DNA of 64,000 nucleotides from Isoetes taiwanensis (GCA_021234155.1 JAJEKV010000038.1:11303190-11367189), one strand, 5' to 3'. Positions 24,371-36,965 are shown, counted from the stretch's first letter. Numbers and translations: made by a program. Notes: generated by a model from the letters alone, not told the origin.

Positions 24371-24772
24371 CGTCATGTAGTAGTTGTACCATTTTTCAAA
24401 AGTACAAATTTGTATATGATGTATTAAGAATATAAAATTTCTCCTTTATCCACTATCATCTCTTTAACTTATCCCAAATGTCTTTCTAGTATGGGGAGAC
24501 CATATATGTTTCACCAACTCCACTGTCGGGGGAAATATATAGGGATCTTAAGTAAATTTTGTGTTTGTTTTTAGATTTTGTTTACCACAATTTGTTTCTC
24601 CTATCATGTAACTTTGAATCAATCAAGAATATATATCATACGAGCATAATGAGATACATACTAAAAAAAGACGTAAATTATGATACATATAAAGCAATTG
24701 AGAATTGAAATGTGATTTTATATGAAATCCTCGTCATCCAAGAAATCATGTTGTATATCATTCCATTCATCG

Positions 24773-27700
24773 TCATCTCTGTAGAAGTAGCCTTCGTCGC
24801 ATATCTGGCATTTGAAGCTCCACGTCTTCTTCCTCTTCAATATAATCTTCAAGTACCACTGGGGAGTGCATTGGTGATCTTAAATCTTCATTGGGTGTTT
24901 GCTCTTGAGCTTCATAATCTTCTACATTTTGTGGCACCACAAATTCCAATTCTCGCTCATGCTCCATATCTTCTTCATGCTCCTCCCCTTCTTCCTCAAG
25001 AATTATATTTGGAATGTGTCGACGTGATGTTGGTTCTGTAGGGATTACGATCCACCATTTATGGTTCTGAGGATTGGCATGGAAAAATACTTGTCGAACT
25101 TGTTGTGGATACACAAATGGTTCACTAACATCTACTAAAACTTGTGTGGGATCGACTTCAAAAAAACCAGATGGATGTGGCCGCATTGTTTGATTTCTTC
25201 CACGGTATAGAGGCTTTAACCATTTCGCTTTTAGAATGGTCTGTCGAAATGAACGAAAATCCACATCAATAATATCAGTAATAACTCCGACATATTCAAG
25301 CTCTCCATCAATAGGGTTATTATCTCTAGCGCTTGCTCGACTCCTTTGGTCAAATGAGGCAATTATTCCAGAATCTTAAGTAACGCGAGCTTTGTCAATG
25401 CTCTCAATTCGGAAATGCTGACCATAAGCCCACATTGAATTATGGAACCTAGCCTGCACATTGAATAAAAGCTCAAATGTTTTATGAATGCAAAACTATA
25501 TAATAGCAATAACAAATCTGGACTTACTGATCTATTACAGCCAAGTGCAATATTGAGGTCATCCTCTTGTATTTTTTCTCCATTGTCTTCAGCCCACCAA
25601 AGCTTTTCAGATAGCCACCAATAGGGCGGAGTATCAGGGAGGGGCCTTAGCTCTGAAGGATATTGTACTCTCCTTTGACGTCCTCGATGGTTCCTTGCAG
25701 CATATGCTCTTCTATCCATATCTCTTTGTGCCTTTTCAACTTTATATAGTTCCACCCACCTAGTAAGACCATCTGCATTGTTCAACACGAATTTGTTGAT
25801 GCCTTCAAACATCTCGTCACTTAACCTTCGCTGCTTACCCTGACCTTGTAAAATTTCACCTTCTAACCAATCAGGAGCCTCCTTCTTCCAAACCTTTGGT
25901 GCATTTGGATCTATTCATGTAGTGGCATCTGTCAAGAAAAATAATGTCTCTTGAATAAGGTGCCCTTCTGCCATACATCCCTCAGGTCTAGCCATCTGGC
26001 GCACAAAGCCTTTTAATACCTTCATATATCTCTCTAAAAAGAACATCCATCTAGAGGGGTTTGGACCCACGAGCAAAATCGCTTGTGGCAAATGCACCAG
26101 AAAATGTACCTGTTGATCACATTAGTATGTATAATTGGCAATGTTTAACTTATTCAACTAGCTCATACCTGAAGATCAAAAAAACTAGTGGGAAATAAGT
26201 ATTCTAGCTGGCATAATATCTCTGCAATCTCTGTTTCCATAGTGGGAATATCAGCAGCTACAATCTCTTTTGAAGACACCCACCTAGAGAAGCTAGCAAG
26301 TCTATAGATGACTTTTCGGATAGAAGGCGTGAGGCAATTCTCTAAGGCACATGGGAGAGTATACTGTAACAAGAAAAAAAATCTAATTAGTCGTGCATAC
26401 AAGTTGTCAATATTGTTCATGCTTACCTGTAAAAAGTTGTGCCAATCATGCGATTTTAAGCCGATAAGATCTCCATCTTTCGTGAATGCCCTTCTTAGGG
26501 AGGAGCCATGACCTGTTGGAGTGCGAAGAGTTTTAATAGAGTTCTTCACTTGTTTGAGTTCGTCCCTTTTCAATACCCAAGGGCCTTGACGAAAGCGAGG
26601 GAGCTTTGCCTTCTTTTATGATAGGCCATAATTCAGATTTGATGTTGTTATCCTTTAGACCATTTCTAGCATTAAGAGTTTCCCAATCTCCTGTAAGATG
26701 TCACCAAAGTGAATGGCTTACATTCTTAAAAATATGCATAGGATCCAAGAGATGTGCAATCTTCAGTTCAGGCCAGTATTCCAACTTGTAAAATATGGAT
26801 AGTTTCTTCATGCCAGGTGGAGGTACAGAACTATTTAGGTCACGATCATTCCATGTTTGCAACCAATCATGTGGAGTTCTTCTTCTAGGTACATGTGATG
26901 TATCACCATGACGAAGCTCATGATCCAATGGTAGATATTTCAGGTTCTAAGTACACATCCATATCCTTCACTTGGTATTTGCCTAAATACAAATCATTCA
27001 AATATAAATTAGGAAACCATAACCTATGTAAAGACAAGTTGCAATGCTATGTAAGGATATTTACCTGGAACTATAAGTGTGAGCATTAAATGGCCTGCCT
27101 TAATTGCCATCCAAGGTGGTATATTGTAGTTTATGACAACAATGGGCCAAACACTATGAGTAGAAGACAATGTGCTAAATGGACATACACCATCCATGCC
27201 TACAGCCAAATGGATGTTCCTAGGCTCATCCTTAAAATGTTTCCATTTGTCTTCTATATGTTTCAATGCCTCGCCATCGGTTGGATACCTCAAGATTCCA
27301 TCATTATAGATTGGCATGTTGTTTTGCATGAAAGTCCAAAAATTTCAATTGATTTTAAGGGAAGGACATTTAAACATAATTTGCAAACGTGGAATGATTG
27401 GCATATGTCTCAAGACTTTTTTTTGGCACTTTAGACTTTGCTTTTTCATCATATCGTGGCTCATTGCACTTGGGACACACATTCATGTCACTATATTCAT
27501 TGTAAAAGAGTATACAATCGTTTGCACATGCATGAATGCACTTGTATTGCAAATCTAGTTCTTGCAAAAGTTGCTTGACGCCCCTCCTTGATTTTGGAAG
27601 ACAATGATCACTTGGTAGTATATAGTCAGCTAGCAAACTGGTAAAACAAAAAAAAAGAAATATCAAGCGAGAAAAAACCAATGAAGAAGGAAAACTTGTA

Positions 27701-28004
27701 AGACGAACCAAATTACTTGCCTGAGAAGATCATCCACACTATTATTGCTTCAATTTGATTTGTGTTGTAGGTTCAGGATGAGTATGCATGCAGCAAGACG
27801 CGAAATCTTTGCATTTGGGTACAGTGGTTTGCTTGTCTCTTTCTCTAGAAGTGTGGTAGGTCTCTCATCGTCATCATCAACATTTGCCTCATTGTTAGAG
27901 TTAGTGGTTGGGAAGTAATTTTGAATAGCTTCCATCAAACCACTCTCAGCATGGAAGCCACTATGAGCAGAGGAGTTTTCATTCCCATCATCGCTTGACT
28001 GCAA
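24773..28004 (-). CDS. TNP2-like transposase of CACTA A
   Basis: Multi-exon gene read from 28004 to 24773. The N-terminus has SKPLYPNAKISRLAACILIL (28004-27750). Next comes CIHACANDCILFYNEY with CPKC (27600-27450), the usual zinc-binding block. The Transposase_21 core follows (27330-27030): GMDGVCPFS and WPIVVINYN. Then KKLSIFYKLEYW with LLDPMHIFKN (26930-26700), a DUF4218 segment with GLKSHDWHNFLQ (26573-26163) and a C-terminal DUF4216-like segment, VFFHANPQNHKWWIVI (25264-24773). Introns are short. The order and content are those of plant CACTA transposases, nuclear enzymes that cut at the CACTA termini. Some joins are uncertain and the copy may carry frameshifts, but large frames are intact. 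Confidence 0.85.
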
Positions 28005-28046
28005 ATTAACAAGTCAATTTTGTTTGTTTGTGGGAGTGGTATATGA

Positions 28047-28626
28047 TTATAAATCTAGGCGGCGCTTCCTTCCATAAGGAACAACAATTGGTTCACCACG
28101 CTTCTTACGTTCTACTCGTCTTGGGGCATCTCTTTTGAAAGGATAGTTGACAAATAGTTCCTCTCCAGGATGGAGGTTGCGTATGGCACAAACTCTCACA
28201 TACGGGCCAACATACCCATTCATGTACATATTCTGTAGTCTCTTCAAATTCGACATTTGTTAATTCAGGATGACCACGAGAGCTATTTATAAGTGCTGCA
28301 ATGTTGCCATGAACACTTGGTCGGCCGTCAATATATATACGTGCACCGCGTGAGGTATGGTCTTCACGATCTCTCTGCTCACTCAAAGATGCCGCATTCA
28401 ATGCCATAGCATAAGTAGACATACTAGGCATAAAAGAAGCAAGTTTATGCCATAAACCCCAAGGATACTTTGGGCCTCCAAACACCATCAACACAGTTGA
28501 GTGTCCATATGGGACCTTCACATGTTCCATTATGTACAAACCCCTTCCAGCTTGTGGTATTTCTATAGAAGGTGCAATCATGTACTTATGGCCCCAATAC
28601 ATAAATTCTTCCATCATTGGAGGCAA
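28047..28626 (-). CDS. SET-domain protein (putative lysine methyltransferase) inside CACTA A
   Basis: The minus-strand frame from 28626 reads AGRGLYIMEHVKVPYG, the opening of a SET domain. Then come ARIYIDGRPS and HGNIAALINSSRG (the position of the NHS motif), and, after a one-base frame change near 28230, YVRVCAIRNLHPGEELFVNY (the GEEL..Y motif). It ends in a basic tail, KKRGEPIVVPYGRKRRLDL, then a stop. The Asn of the NHS motif and the catalytic-region Tyr are kept; the His is Ser. The frame lies just upstream of the TNP2 exons on the same strand. It could be a separate gene, a fused 5' part of the transposase gene, or a captured host fragment. SET proteins methylate lysines, mostly on histones; the substrate here is unknown. 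Confidence 0.75.
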
Positions 28627-28643
28627 TTCCCCTTCCCAACAAC

Positions 28644-29419
28644 CTAGGGTTGATCGAACAAATGGAACAATAGAGGCTCTAAGGTGACGGGGGAGTTATT
28701 CGGCCATGTCATTTTCTGTTTCACATGCATGAGCAAGATTATGCGAGTTTTTCTTAAAATGGCCCTTAATTCCTGAGTCTCTTCTGGACTAGAACTAGTA
28801 CTTCTAGAATAAACCGATGATCCAGACAACATGGGGCTATCTGATGTCTCGACAAGTTCAGGATTTTGGTGAAGCATGTCCAAATACTACGACAATCATA
28901 TATACTACTAAGAGAGGACTAGAATATTGAATAATATAGAAATGCTTAATACACACATCTACCTCATCTTGTCGTGCTTTCAACTCAAGGTCGGATGGTG
29001 GTGGAGCATTTGCCATCAAGCCATACTTCATTTTGTGATTTCGTCTTGTTGTATACATCCTTCTGCTAATGCCTTTGCATTGTTTGCACCAACAGTTGTC
29101 GTATTGCCTGGCAAGTCGCTCCAATAGATCATCTTGACGCCAAGTTTTTGTTGCTTGACTTTTTCTTGATTGGGAGGATGAAGAAGTTTCATTTCTGTGG
29201 GCAAATATAATATCCAGGTTATCAAATAGATGTCCAAATAAAAAAAGAGGCGAGGATAAAGACAGAGATAGAGAACCTTGACATTATTGGGAGCTCATCA
29301 ATAGATGGCACTGAACATTGATGGCTTGACGATGTGGAGTCACTGGGTTGCTCAGAGGTGCTCATTGCGGAGCCACTGGCCTCAGAGGTGCTCATGGCAT
29401 TAAGTCTTGGCGGAGCCAT
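28644..29419 (-). CDS. Ser/Thr-rich upstream exons with a WCKQC motif, CACTA A
   Basis: Minus-strand segments start at MAPPRLNAMSTSEASGS (29419), followed by a repeated STSE run. A second segment has DDLLERLARQYDNCWCKQCK and a basic stretch (29215-28930), and a third is Ser-rich (28883-28644). They probably form the 5' exons of the SET-containing gene. The Cys pair could be part of a zinc site. No family is recognised. Confidence 0.45.
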
Positions 29420-29938
29420 CGGATGCTTAGAGGTGCTCGGACATTAAGCCTTGGCAAAAACCCTATCCCATATAACCCAATATAACAATAGTTAAAAATT
29501 CTGTAATATAACCCAATATAACAATGGTTAAAAATTCTGTAATAGAATGACATTATGACGAATTTCGTGACTACAAAACGTCAAAAAAAAAAAAAACAGG
29601 GGCTTAGCATGTGACGAATTTCTTCCTTCTGTTTCTCTTACCTAATCGTCCGCCAAAAAATCACTGCTATGTTCTTGATGGAGATCAGCATTACCTTCAA
29701 CGAAGCGCCTTGAGTGAGATCGAACCAAGCCAGAGAAGCCTTATAGAGGAAGAGATAGCCGGATAGTAAGGAAGATTGTGCCAGAAACAGAAAGAGGCCC
29801 GGATAAGTAAACATTTTTTACTATTTCTTTTTTTTTTCTTATTATTTACGGTTGTTCTGTGATGCGCCCTCCTTCTGTTTACGGTTTGTTCTGTGATGGA
29901 TGAAGGTTGCAAAGATTACAAAAAATCTGGCTTAAAAA

Positions 29939-30652
29939 TTGAAACGGTCTCCTCTTTCTCCTCGAAATGCAAGGAACAGGAGATTGATATTTGATGGAAT
30001 GCCAAGCACTTTTGAGAACGTGAGAAGGTCTAAGTCCGGCAGGCTAGGTTTGAAAAGAGAGGCTGCAATTTTGGATTTCTTAGCCCTGGTAAAGAACTTG
30101 GTCAGAGAAGACAGCCATTGCTATACAATCTAGGGTGAAAGCATGCTACGGTGTACCACTTTTGGAACCCTCAAAAGTACCTACACTGGGTACTTTTAAA
30201 ACTGGTACTTTCTACTTTTTCTTTCCATTAAAATCAATCTAAAAATTTTGAGTTGAAGGTCAATAACATATCAATCTATAGTATTAGAGGATGACAATAC
30301 TATTAGAGACTAAAATGGATGAATAAACTCTCAAACTTATTGTTTATTGAGACATTAATGCAAGTTCCCAGTACCCAGTGTTGGGTACTTTTCTGGGTAG
30401 TTTTGCACTCCCTAAAAAGAACTTTAGATGGTACACCCTAGCATGCTTTCACCCTCTAATGGCATTAAAATAAAGGAGGACGATTGTTGTTGTGCTTCCC
30501 TTCGTGATCCTCTCAGTACATACTATCTTGTGACCTCTTTTCCTGTACAGTTCCATTTCCACACTTTGAAAGAATTATCTAACTGCTTTATGATAGAGGA
30601 CTTTCTTTATGATTGGAGTGCACAGCTTCTACCAAGGTTTTGATTCGAGATT
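29939..30652 (+). pseudogene. Plus-strand exon split by a MITE
   Basis: 29939-30132 (KRSPLSPRNARNRRLIFDGM...) and 30459-30640 (NGIKIKEDDCCCASLRDP...YDWSAQLLPRF) form two parts of a reading region separated exactly by the inverted-repeat element at 30133-30454. The protein is not recognised. It may be the 5' part of the plus-strand gene of CACTA A that continues at about 30780 and 31509, or a captured host exon. Confidence 0.35.
30133..30454. mobile_element. 322-bp MITE with TCTA target duplication
   Basis: The terminal inverted repeats start GGGTGAAAGCATGCTA and are followed by GGTGTACCA. They are 26 bp with about one mismatch. TCTA flanks both ends (30129-30132 and 30455-30458). Inside are further inverted pieces (GGGTACTTTT and CAGTACCCAGTG). 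No coding capacity. The 4-bp duplication is as read; the superfamily is not assigned. Confidence 0.8.
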
Positions 30653-31174
30653 TTTAATTCTAAGATAATATTGCTTATATGCCCTGCTTTCAGAGGTATA
30701 TATCTGCTGTATTTTAAATTTCGTTCTTAGTTGACAATATTTGCTTATGTTTTTAGTGCGCATAAAGGAGAGTTCAAAGAAGAGGGCGGAAACCTCAATT
30801 AAGGAGTCATGAGGACGTTGAGGAAGACATTCCGCCGGACATGGTAAGATTAGTTGGAGAAATGGACCAAAGTGAGTCGCCGCTTGACAAGCAAATTTTG
30901 CGATATCAAGATTCGCTGCATATATCTAATGGAAAGCGAGCCTCAAGCTCATCTAAAACCAGGGAAAATCAAGGTACTTTGATGAACCACTTCATGTTTT
31001 AAACAAACTTGCTAGGCTATCCTATTATTGTCCGCAAAGGAAAAAATCTACTAGTCGGAAATCCATCAATGCGCCATCGCCTAGTGAGGACTTAAGAAGA
31101 AGATGATAGTGCAAGCCAGAGGAGGACGAGGGAGCCGATCAAGATTATGAGGTTACTTTTTCTCGCCTTCCAAA

Positions 31175-31180
31175 AAAGGA

Positions 31181-31211
<31 letters not shown>

Positions 31212-31430
31212 AAGAAGAAGAAGAGATTTTAACGTCACGCCACAAGGCAGCGTCCTATCGGACATGTGACACTTTACAACACACCCAGATGGGTCCTGCC
31301 CCCACCACTTTACATTGCTGAAGTGGATCCTTCCCCCACCAACTTTACATTGCATGGCCACTTTCACAACGAGGCGTTGAACCCGTGACCTTGGGTATGG
31401 CAGTTTAACGTCTTACCACAGGTAGAGCTT
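31175..31430 (-). mobile_element. tRNA-derived SINE with (CTT)n tail
   Basis: Read on the minus strand from about 31430. The head is tRNA-like, with GTGGTAAGACGTTAAACTG (A box region) and GGTCACGGGTTCAACGCC (B box), the standard internal Pol III promoter. A body of about 170 bp follows and ends TGGCGTGACGTTAAAATC, then a (CTT)n microsatellite (about 48 bp, 31175-31222 on the plus strand as AAG). A 3' fragment with the same ending lies at 62195-62280. SINEs are moved by LINE machinery; a LINE is present at 49.7-52.8 kb, but no shared 3' tail was shown. Confidence 0.75.
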
Positions 31431-31508
31431 ATTTGTTTGTTTGAATGCATTGCTGGACAATAAATTTTATTTTGTGTTATTGTTAATAATCTATTCGTGG
31501 AACATTAG

Positions 31509-31742
31509 GTGACTATGGTCCAAGGAGAGGAGATACATTTAGATGAGAATGGGCAGACATGGAAGACAGCCCTTGGCCATGCAGTGAAAGTTCATTGCAC
31601 AGAGATTGATAAAGATTGGAAGAAGGTGGATGAGAGCTCCAAAAAGAGATTAGTAAGACACATAGAACGTCAATTTGGTAAATGGCTTTTTGCTTATGAC
31701 ATATTGAAGACAGCAGCTCGCATATTTAATCATTGGAAGTAA
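31509..31742 (+). CDS. TNPA-like exon (plant CACTA second protein)
   Basis: Reads VQGEEIHLDENGQTWKTALG...DWKKVDESSKKRLVRHIERQFGKW. This resembles the conserved segment of CACTA-linked TNPA/Transposase_24-type proteins, in which a short beta region precedes a DW..V helix block. Upstream coding traces occur at 30780-30975 (RSHEDVEEDIPPDMVRL). The exon stops 30 bp before the CACTA B terminus. A comparable exon is at 59508-59790. The role as DNA-binding accessory factor comes from the family. Confidence 0.5.
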   Translation: MTMVQGEEIHLDENGQTWKTALGHAVKVHCTEIDKDWKKVDESSKKRLVRHIERQFGKWLFAYDILKTAARIFNHWK

Positions 31743-31784
31743 GCTATTTATGTATTTCATAAGTTGTTTTACACTACTACAAAA

Positions 31785-32240
31785 ATAGGCATAAATGGCA
31801 TGAAGAAATGGCAGAATTTCTTGAATTTGCCATTTGTATCATTGTAATTGGCACACCAAAATACGTGACAAGTATGTGCCATTTAAATGACAATTGCGTT
31901 GCCATTGTTGATCTTATAAATGGCACATAAATTAGTGTCATGCATGTGCCATTTAAGTGTGGTCTATATTTTGCCATTTTAACATGCATAAATGGGTGTC
32001 ATGTAAGTGCCCCATAAGTGCCGCATGTTTGTGCCATTTGCATGCCAACAAATGTCACCTGTTTGAGTGACTTGAATGTGCCATTTATATGCGGGCTTCT
32101 TTTTGCCATTTCGAGCGACGTAAATGGCAAAGTAATAAGTGACACATAAGTGCCGCGTGTTTGTGCCATTTGCATACGAACAAATGACTCTTGTCTAAGT
32201 GACTTCTATTTTCCATTTAGGTGTGATGGAACTTTTGCCA
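31785..32240. repeat. Subterminal AAATGGCA/TGCCATTT repeats of CACTA B
   Basis: At least 15 copies of AAATGGCA or its reverse complement in 450 bp next to the CACTA end. The motif differs from the TGACTAA motif of element A, as expected for distinct CACTA families with their own TNPA-type binder. Confidence 0.88.
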
Positions 32241-32654
32241 TTTGTCGAACACAAATATCATATATACAAATGTTATCTAATCATACACGCAATATGCTTG
32301 TGATTTAAGTGTGACTATAAACACTCCATCCATTGTGGTATAATAGTGCTATATAGCGAAAAAACAGAAGCACTTTCGCTAAGCAGTAACTTCACTTTCT
32401 CCTTTATTTTATAAGATAGGATATTACAATGCTAGAACCTTAAAGTTGAATTGGACTGCACTTGTGATGTCCTCCGAACTACAGAAACTAAATATAGGAT
32501 ATGTCATCATCAATGATCATAAATTAATTTACATTTTCATCGTAAGTATTAGCCCATCTACGAGATGGGTTTCGAAGCACAATAGACCAACCTACGTTAT
32601 GGGGATCATCAAAATAGAAAACCTGCATATATTTAGATGCATAAACATATAATT

Positions 32655-35600
32655 TCACGAAAAATTATTGCAAATAAGAAACTCTAATTGTAGTTTTACC
32701 TGTTGGACATGTTCTGGAAAGACAAAGGGTTGAGAACTTGAATTAGCTTTATATGCAGCTTTTGTAGTGTCCACTAGTTGAAAGCCATACTTGTCAAATT
32801 TTGTTGATGCTCGTTGTCCAATAATATCAGGCCTATACCAATGGCATTGCAAGAGCACCACATGCGATGAACCAAGGCAGACCTATAGAATCATGAAAAA
32901 AGGATTAGTATATTAGTGTACTCGTATATTACAACATATTTACAAGCACTAATAGAACCTGTAAAATCTGTTGAATTTTGCCAAAATATTCTATCTCAGC
33001 TTCAATTGGACGCTTGTCTTTAGCACTACTACGACTCGTAGATTGAAATATTGCGGAAATGCCTAAATCTTGTGTCACTTGCTTTGCATCTAAGTCTTGC
33101 ACTCGTAAATGCCAACCATATGCCCACATACTTTTATAACTTGTAGCATATTCTTCAACTCCAAAAGCAAGATCAAGCAACAACGGATCTACTTGCTCCT
33201 TATTCTGAACCATACGTTGAACTTCAATTTTGAGCCACTCTGGAAAGTTCATAACTTGCTCCCTTGTACGCTATGCCCGCACAAGATACCATGTTGTGAT
33301 TGTTCGTATTTTCTGTTATAAACAAATTGAAAGTTAACTTTCTACATTAAAGCACCCATCGCCATCTAAATTATAAAACTGAAATACTTACAATCTCCAT
33401 GTGTCAATGATGGTTGAATTTGCTAGAATGCATTCATGTGCTTGTTGTTGCAATGATAAATCCAACTTTATCAAAGTACCTTTACCCTCCAAGACCTCGG
33501 GGATGTGTTACGCCTCCAAAACACCATCATATTCACCTAAAAATTCAATATTTCTATCCTCTTTCATGCTAATTAGAGTCATTGCTTCATTAATTATGTA
33601 TCCTTCAAGAATGGATCCCCATTGGATATGCCATGTTATGTAACATATTTTTTGAGATGTTTCAAGAATCTCTCAATGGGGTACATCCATCGCAAGGTCC
33701 ACATGCCCACAAATAGCTAGCTCTTCTACTAGATGTATGATGAGATGCGTCATGATCGTGAACAAAGATGGTGGGAAATGCTTCTCAAGCAAGCATAACA
33801 CATTCACAGCTTCCCCCTTCAAGTTACCCATCTCACTTAAATGAATCTCTTTTGCAGTAATTTGCTTAAACAAAGAACTGAGTCTTAATATTGACATTCT
33901 TTCTCCTTCTTCTAGGCAACCACGTATAGCCAAAGGAAGGAACTGCTGAAGAAGAATATGATAATCATGTGATTTCATAGATTTGAGCTTTCCATTTGCA
34001 ACACATTTTTTGAAGTTAGAGGACAATCCCGTAGGAGGTTTCACACTTTGTATAACAGCAAAGAAAGCTCTTTTTTCTTCTTTTGTAAGGACATATGGAG
34101 CATGAGGTAAAATCACTTTACCATTTTGTGATTGAGGCCAAAGCAACTCTCGAATTCCAATCTCCCTCATGTCTTCTCGTACCTTTTCATTGTCCTTGTC
34201 AGCATCTCCAAGTATTGTCTTAATTATATTTTCTGCAACATTTTTCTCCACGTGCATCACATCCAGTGTGTTTCGAATAAGAAGATGGTAATATGTAATA
34301 GGAAATAAGATAGTTACATGTAAAGCATAAGTTCCTAAGTACATATACAAGCATGACATACCTCCCAATAAGGAAGCTCGTAAAATATAGAAAGACGTTT
34401 CCACCCCGTCCTCTTTGTTGGATCATCATCTGCATCATCAACTTTTCTTTTTTGTTTCAATTCTTTTCGAGATAACTCCAATCTGTCCCATTCTTCCTTT
34501 TCCAGTATCCAGTTTTGTATATCAGTAGGCTTCACAAGATTTGGAGCTGTCCCAACTTCAATTTTCCCGTCAAATGCTTTCATTTTCCGAAAATTATGAT
34601 CAACAGGGAGATATCGGCGATGGCCTGCATAAATGAATCTTTTAAGACTGGTAGACTTGCGAACATGAATATCAGGTCCACAGTGGGGACATGCTCGATA
34701 TCCATGGGTTACACACCCTGCCAACAAACCATATGCAGGAAAATCATGTATAGTCCACATGATCATTGAACGCAAGGTAAATTCCCTCTCCAAAGTTGGC
34801 TTGCTGAAGTCAAATGCCTGTACTCCTTCCCAAAGCTTATGAAACTCTTCCACAATAAGACTCATGTACACATCAATTTTTGAAGAAGGTACCTGTTGTG
34901 GTCCAGGAATCAATAATATCAACATAATAAAATGTGGCTTTGTGGCTAACCATGGTTCAATATTGTAATTGACCAACATAACAGGCCAAGTACTCCAGTT
35001 AGATCTCATTTCGCTAAATGGGCTTACACCATCAAATGCCAAACCAAACCTGATGTTGCGAGGGTCTTCAAAGAAAGTCGCACCACATGTTGCCGATGTG
35101 TCGCCATGCCGGTGAATCAAGACATACCTACAAATGCCATCTCAGATTATACATTGTTGGCATGCCATGTCATGTGTCTTGCCATTGATGGACATTCATA
35201 CAGTTTTAATAGTCGAGGTATGACAGGGAAGTAACGCACAATTTTACGTGCACTAGGTTTGCCTTTTTTGCTCCATCGGCTTTCTTGGCATTTTTCATTA
35301 GGGCAAGACTCAAGATTAGCATACTCCCCTCTGTAAAGAACACAATCATTTGGGCAAGCATGGATAGATTCATATTCCAAACCAAGTTCCTTCATCAACT
35401 TTTGTGCATAATAAGATGAACGTGGCAGTACGTTTCCCTTGGGTAACAATTGTCCTCCCAGAACTTTTAGAAGGTCATCAAGACTAGCATTGGACCATCC
35501 ATGCATAGTCTGCAAATCAAGAATCAAAAGTATAGCAGATAACATGTTCAATGAGCTTCCGTCATATAATGGCTTTAATGGATCACTAGTGCTGTCACAT

Positions 35601-35676
35601 AATGGATCTCCATCCGTTATCTGATCTCCATCAGTTATTTCATCTCCGTCACTTACTGGACTTCCCCTTACATTGC
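32655..35676 (-). pseudogene. TNP2-like transposase of CACTA B, main part (5' exon displaced)
   Basis: From 35676 down: a DGD-rich linker, LKPLYDGSS and SIHACPNDCVLYRGEY with CPNEKC (35551-35147). The Transposase_21 core lies at 35120-34335, with FGLAFDGVSPFSEM, WPVMLVNYN, HDFPAYGLLAGCVTHGYRAC and CPHCG. LDVMHVEKNV and the DUF4218 block follow (34330-33673: MKSHDYHILLQQFLPLAIRG). The C-terminal DUF4216-like exons are 33252-32929 and 32861-32655. Most frames are open. The N-terminal exon sits 12.5 kb upstream because of the inserted element, so the gene cannot be expressed intact unless that insert is spliced out as an intron. Confidence 0.87.
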
Positions 35677-35680
35677 TACA

Positions 35681-35705
35681 AAGTCGTATTTAATTAAAGT
35701 GGGAC
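35681..35705 (+). repeat. Left terminal inverted repeat of the 12.5-kb element
   Basis: 25 bp, AAGTCGTATTTAATTAAAGT then GGGAC, an exact reverse complement of 48142-48166. The target duplication TACA is directly outside. Confidence 0.93.
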
Positions 35706-36589
35706 TCATTCCATTCCCATTTTTTTTTGGAACCCGGTTAATTTACATAAAAAGTAGCACCGCGACCCGAAAACTATCCTTAATTCCAATTTTTGAATAA
35801 AACTCTGAATCCGAGCTTTGCTGCAGTTTTCCCTGGTTCGCGAGTCGAGAACAAAAACAATGCAACTGAAACAAAGGAAATTCATTAAAGTTTAGAACCA
35901 AAGATCTAGTTGAAAAAGAATTTTTATTAATAAATTGAACAGATACAATGTATTTTACATCGGACGCAGAGACCATGGCGGTCTTGCTGTCACTACAGTT
36001 ACATCATCTTGGTAGGTGGTCCACCTTAGGGGATTAACTTGTGGCGCTTCTTCATGCCGTCTATAAGCCTTGGGGGCAACCTGAAGAGTGTGGAATGCCT
36101 CACGTGGAGGTGCCTCTGGAGCTACCGGCCGCCCTCCGTGGATGTTATGCAATGCTTGCATAACGTCCACCCGACTTCTCCACTCGCCTCCCGCAGCCTT
36201 TCATCAAATATGCTCCTTCCCCACCCTTCGTGGATGTTATGCAATGCTTGCAAGATGCTTTGAGCTTGCTGGACTATCTCTTTGTTCTTCGCCTGTTCTT
36301 TATCCCCTGTGGTGTAGCGAAAGCAACCTCGAATTCGCGAGCAACCTTGTCCCAAAGGTAGGGCAAGAGTGTAGCGTGACCGGATCTCGCGCTGAATGGT
36401 ATTTCTTCCGCCTTGAGCTGGATGCGTGGCCGCCCGGAGCTGCAGGTCGGTGTGATGCCCGAGCGGGATCGGGGATGGGCCGGTGTCGGATGCGTGCCTA
36501 AACCACCGGAGCAAGGAGAGTATGATTAACAATCACGGTGCTATTAGTCAAAACGAAGAAAAGAATGTTGAAATCAAATTACAATGGAG

Positions 36590-36965
36590 AACATTCATTC
36601 CATACAACCGCATCCAATGACGGGGAAGTAGTGTCTTTCGACTCGCGAAGTCGAGAAAGGCCCATAAAGTCAAAGTACAACCATTCTCATTAGAATATGG
36701 TTGCATCCAATCACACACGGAAGCATACAAATGCTTTTGTCAACGAGACAACCAAAGATGCCTTTCTCGACTCGCGAAGTCAGAAAGGCCCGTGAAACCC
36801 AATGTACAAGCATTATCATAATAAATGGTGGCTGCATCCAAATACACAATCAAACATACAAATGGTTTCATCAACAGATAGCATGCCTTTCACTCGTGAG
36901 TCGAGAAAGGCATCGAAAACTCAATATACAAGTATATTCATTACAAAATGGTCAATACATGTGTT
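36590..36965. repeat. About 125-bp tandem repeats each carrying the TCGACTCGCGAAGTCGA palindrome
   Basis: Three imperfect units (palindromes at about 36637, 36763 and 36890) share GGTTGCATCCAAT, ATACAAATG and a flanked palindrome CTTTCTCGACTCGCGAAGTC. They lie near the left end of the 12.5-kb element. Confidence 0.85.

Larger units (their letters stand above)
23857..31771 (-). mobile_element. CACTA (En/Spm-like) element A
   Basis: The left terminus is CACTACAAGAGAATGATGGC at 23857, directly after host sequence ending GAATAG. Compared with the uninterrupted copy at 7310-7322, the insertion lies exactly between GAATAG and GCCCTTC. Subterminal repeats follow, then a TNP2 gene, a SET-domain frame (both -) and plus-strand exons with a TNPA-like domain. 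No matching right terminus was found before CACTA B begins at 31772, so B may have inserted into A, with the remainder of A lying further right. Confidence 0.75.
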
